Assembly (NCBI GenBank): GCA_018242665.1
Contig: JAFEBL010000017.1
Coordinates: 1-64,000 of the forward strand
DNA from: Nitrospira sp.
GTDB lineage: Bacteria; Nitrospirota; Nitrospiria; Nitrospirales; Nitrospiraceae
Direction: 5' to 3'
DNA length: 64,000 nucleotides
A model generated the notes under the pieces. It made no database searches. It saw only the letters and a list, made by a program, of their open reading frames with translations, and was not told the DNA's origin. A program made the position numbers and the translations under genes. Positions 62,024 through 64,000 of this stretch are shown piece by piece; within the stretch, counting starts at the first letter, position 1, and the number at the start of each line of letters is the position of its first letter.

Positions 62024-62575
62024 CCCTACGCCCGACGATTCTTTCCACATCGACAAGTCCAGCTGTGCGGCGTTCGTCCCGTCTCCCATCAACACCTGCC
62101 CATCTTGCATCGTGCAGTGCAGATCCATATTCCGCTGCGCCAGATTCGTCAGTCCGCGGCTTCCCTCCGCAGAAAGATTCACGATGGCAAGATTGTTCAA
62201 TCGGTCGAGCGCCGCGACGTGATCCTTCCACCATTGATCTGCCGCACGACCGCCATAGGTGTAGACCCACACCTGCCTGGCGCGGCCGCAGGCGCGGCGA
62301 ATCGTCTTTTCGTCCGGCAACCCGACTTCGATCCATAACTCGATCAGACCGGTGACATCTTTCTGCCACAACGCCGGCTCATCCTCGGTGCTCAATCCCC
62401 GGCCGAACGACAAGGCTTCATGCGCGTGACGCGCGAACGCGAGCAGGCGCACCATCATGCGCTCGTCGGTTTCCGACGGATGCCGCGCCAGGGTGATACT
62501 GTGGTCTTCGTAATACTGGCGATCCACGTCGGCAATATGGAGGACCGCCTTACAAATCGTCGCGTTGGGGGCCAT
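62012..62575 (-). CDS. yaeQ: YaeQ-family protein
   Basis: The 187-residue protein matches YaeQ: IADVDRQYYEDHSITLARHPSETDERMMVRLLAFARHA, a long central part with LWQKDVTGLIELWIEVGLPDEKTIRRACGRA, and a C-terminal basic tail. The fold is PD-(D/E)xK-like (DExK in the centre), but no nuclease activity is established. The last residues read out of a TTTCACS repeat, suggesting the original C-terminus was replaced by the repeat. It lies 45 bp downstream of the MscS gene on the same strand. Confidence 0.93.
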   Translation of the reverse strand: MAPNATICKAVLHIADVDRQYYEDHSITLARHPSETDERMMVRLLAFARHAHEALSFGRGLSTEDEPALWQKDVTGLIELWIEVGLPDEKTIRRACGRARQVWVYTYGGRAADQWWKDHVAALDRLNNLAIVNLSAEGSRGLTNLAQRNMDLHCTMQDGQVLMGDGTNAAQLDLSMWKESSGVGRER

Positions 62576-62620
62576 GCGATTCCTTGGGAAAGAGGGAGAA
62601 GCTGATGACGCAGCCGGCTG

Positions 62621-64000
62621 TTACTTTCTCGCGATCTTCTCTTCAGCAAAGGTCCGTTCAATCATGAAGCGCAGATCACTGGCGACCATGGCCGCGTCGA
62701 TACCGGGACTGATCTCGATCCAGTAGTGGAGGACAAACACTAGCGCCTGTTCGCTGAAATCTTCCATCAAGACATACGGCTCCGGCTCTTTGAGAATTTG
62801 ACCGTGTTCACCGGCCAAGTCGCGAAGTTTCTCCTTCACCTGCCGCGCATCCGACCCGGTCGCCACCGCAATGCGCAGCGAATACCGTTTGCGAAAGCTG
62901 GAATAGGTCCAGTTCGTCAGGTTCTTCTCGAGCAGATTGCTGTTGGGGATCAAGGTTTCCACGCCGTTCATATCCCGGATCGTCGACGAACGCAGACCGA
63001 TGGTGGTCACCATCCCTCTGATGCCATCCACCTCGATCACATCGCCGACGCGCAGAGGGCGTTCCATGAGCAGCAGCAGCCCGCTGATGACATTCTTCAG
63101 CAAATTTTGCGTGCCGAATCCCACCCCGATGGCCAGGGCGCCTCCGAGAAACGCGAAGGCGGTGATGGGAATTTTCACCGACATCAGGGTCACGATCACA
63201 AGAAGGAGGAAAAGACAGGCCAGGGCCCAGTGACGAATAATGTTGGCGACGTTGGGATCGAGTTGCAGCCTGGCGATGGCCTGGCGCTCGGCAAACCGGG
63301 CCATGATTCCCGCCAGCCAGTACCCGACGATCAACATCGCCAGCGCCGTCACGATCTTCCCGACCGTGACGCTCCGGCGGCCGGTGATATTCTTGCCATC
63401 CACTTCAATGGTGTCTTCAGCGGCAAATAACTCTATGTGCCACGCATTCCCCAACATCACCACGGAGGCTCGTCCCCATTCCTTCATACGCGCGAGCACG
63501 GACCGGGCCTGCTCTCGGCGGGCAAATTCCGCCTGCTTGTTGTCGATCAAACCCAATAGTGAATCCGTTCGCTGAAGCGCGCGCCGGTACAGATCTTCAC
63601 GGTGACGAAAGAGACGAAGCTTGTCACTGAACACTTGCGCCCTGGCCGCCGAAGGCGCCTCCGCAAGGCGGTCTTCCACATCGCTGATGTGATTGCCCAC
63701 CATGCTCAGTTGCTGGTTCCCATACTCCTTCCAGCCGCGAATTTGTTTGGCGGCCGCGGCAATTTTCGCATTCGCCTCTCGCTCCTCGACGACGGAGAGC
63801 CTGTCCTGGGCAATCGCGAAACGGACGTCCCAAATATGTCGCTCCTGCTCGAGGCCCGTCAGCATCTCGCGCAGCAACTCCACATGCAGATTGGCATTGT
63901 CGAATTGCAGACGCTTCAGTTCGACCGACTCGGTGAGCTGCGTCAGGCGGTCCGCCTTCGGCCTGGCTGGGGTACTCTTGGACGACGAGTGTTTTGCATC
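62621..64000 (-). CDS. MscS-type mechanosensitive channel, 5' end outside the window
   Basis: The frame is open through the right edge, so the N-terminus is missing and the start cannot be given (the GTG at 63883 is internal). Visible parts are a long N-terminal coiled coil (several repeated Glu/Lys/Leu-rich helices) and the C-terminal MscS region with three membrane helices, the pore-lining GGALAIGVGFGTQNLLKNVISGLLLLMERP, and the beta domain with IRGMVTTIGLRSSTIRDMNGVETLIPNS. It releases solutes under osmotic stress. The long coiled coil ahead of the channel suggests an extended MscK/YbdG-like sensor part. Confidence 0.92.
   Translation of the reverse strand, partial: DAKHSSSKSTPARPKADRLTQLTESVELKRLQFDNANLHVELLREMLTGLEQERHIWDVRFAIAQDRLSVVEEREANAKIAAAAKQIRGWKEYGNQQLSMVGNHISDVEDRLAEAPSAARAQVFSDKLRLFRHREDLYRRALQRTDSLLGLIDNKQAEFARREQARSVLARMKEWGRASVVMLGNAWHIELFAAEDTIEVDGKNITGRRSVTVGKIVTALAMLIVGYWLAGIMARFAERQAIARLQLDPNVANIIRHWALACLFLLLVIVTLMSVKIPITAFAFLGGALAIGVGFGTQNLLKNVISGLLLLMERPLRVGDVIEVDGIRGMVTTIGLRSSTIRDMNGVETLIPNSNLLEKNLTNWTYSSFRKRYSLRIAVATGSDARQVKEKLRDLAGEHGQILKEPEPYVLMEDFSEQALVFVLHYWIEISPGIDAAMVASDLRFMIERTFAEEKIARK

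Noticed and set aside
1-64000. tRNA, rRNA, CRISPR, insertion sequences or phage genes
   Set aside because: I looked for cloverleaf-like gaps, regularly spaced repeats, transposase DDE motifs and phage structural proteins and saw none; a tRNAscan or ISfinder run could still reveal small elements.

Overview
The window is a compact, GC-rich (about 60% by eye) bacterial chromosome segment with short intergenic gaps. Gene content points to Nitrospira or a close relative in Nitrospirota. The clues are a stand-alone ferredoxin:thioredoxin reductase catalytic chain, a CbbQ/NirQ-type MoxR ATPase, many PAS/GAF hybrid kinases, the TIGR04283/TIGR04282 glycosyltransferase pair, a bactofilin, abundant lipoproteins and outer-membrane proteins with Gram-negative signals, and characteristic dispersed intergenic repeats. 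The genus call is an inference from content, not a database result. I see no rRNA, tRNA, CRISPR array, phage, integrase or transposase.

Layout. 1-8.2 kb: FTR catalytic chain and an M28 peptidase lipoprotein (+), then a minus-strand block with a glycine-zipper lipoprotein, DUF167 protein, CbbQ-like ATPase, a large hybrid kinase and a YkgJ/acyltransferase-like fusion. 8.2-15.3 kb: a long plus-strand run (ATP-grasp-like protein, thioredoxin-fold protein, KamA radical SAM enzyme, tandem dCTP deaminase-like protein, small membrane protein, two glycosyltransferases, SDR) in which many genes abut or overlap. 15.3-17.5 kb: HAD-UbiA fusion, monothiol glutaredoxin and BolA (-). 17.6-22.9 kb: a signalling island made of a single-domain response regulator, a cytoplasmic histidine kinase with an N-terminal Rossmann domain, a Cache/HAMP/PAS membrane kinase and an exported DUF3365 c-type heme protein. 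23-27 kb (-): AI-2E-type transporter, bactofilin and PBP1b-type peptidoglycan synthase. 27-35 kb: FadL-type porin, second hybrid kinase, Na+/solute symporter, small exported proteins, NmrA-like protein.

35-48 kb: ankyrin/outer-membrane chimera, glutathionyl-hydroquinone reductase, a 125-bp intergenic palindrome, FKBP isomerase, REC-HATPase regulator, DUF4832-type lipoprotein, SDR, several envelope lipoproteins, a DUF481 protein, flavoprotein and BON protein. 48-57 kb: a very large AsmA-like protein, a nitrilase-family hydrolase, and a five-gene minus-strand run (antiporter, GNAT, C39-like protein, TIGR03862-like flavoprotein, RBBP9-type hydrolase). 57-64 kb: aldo/keto reductase, SGNH hydrolase, small hypothetical, SDR-like protein, AlkC-like repair protein, SUI1/YciH protein, YaeQ and a MscS-type channel cut off by the right edge.

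Together the genes cover envelope building and surveillance, redox and thiol metabolism, and a dense set of two-component signalling proteins (six in 64 kb). The strongest candidate for an undescribed system is the kinase-kinase-heme-protein-regulator island at 18.3-22.9 kb.
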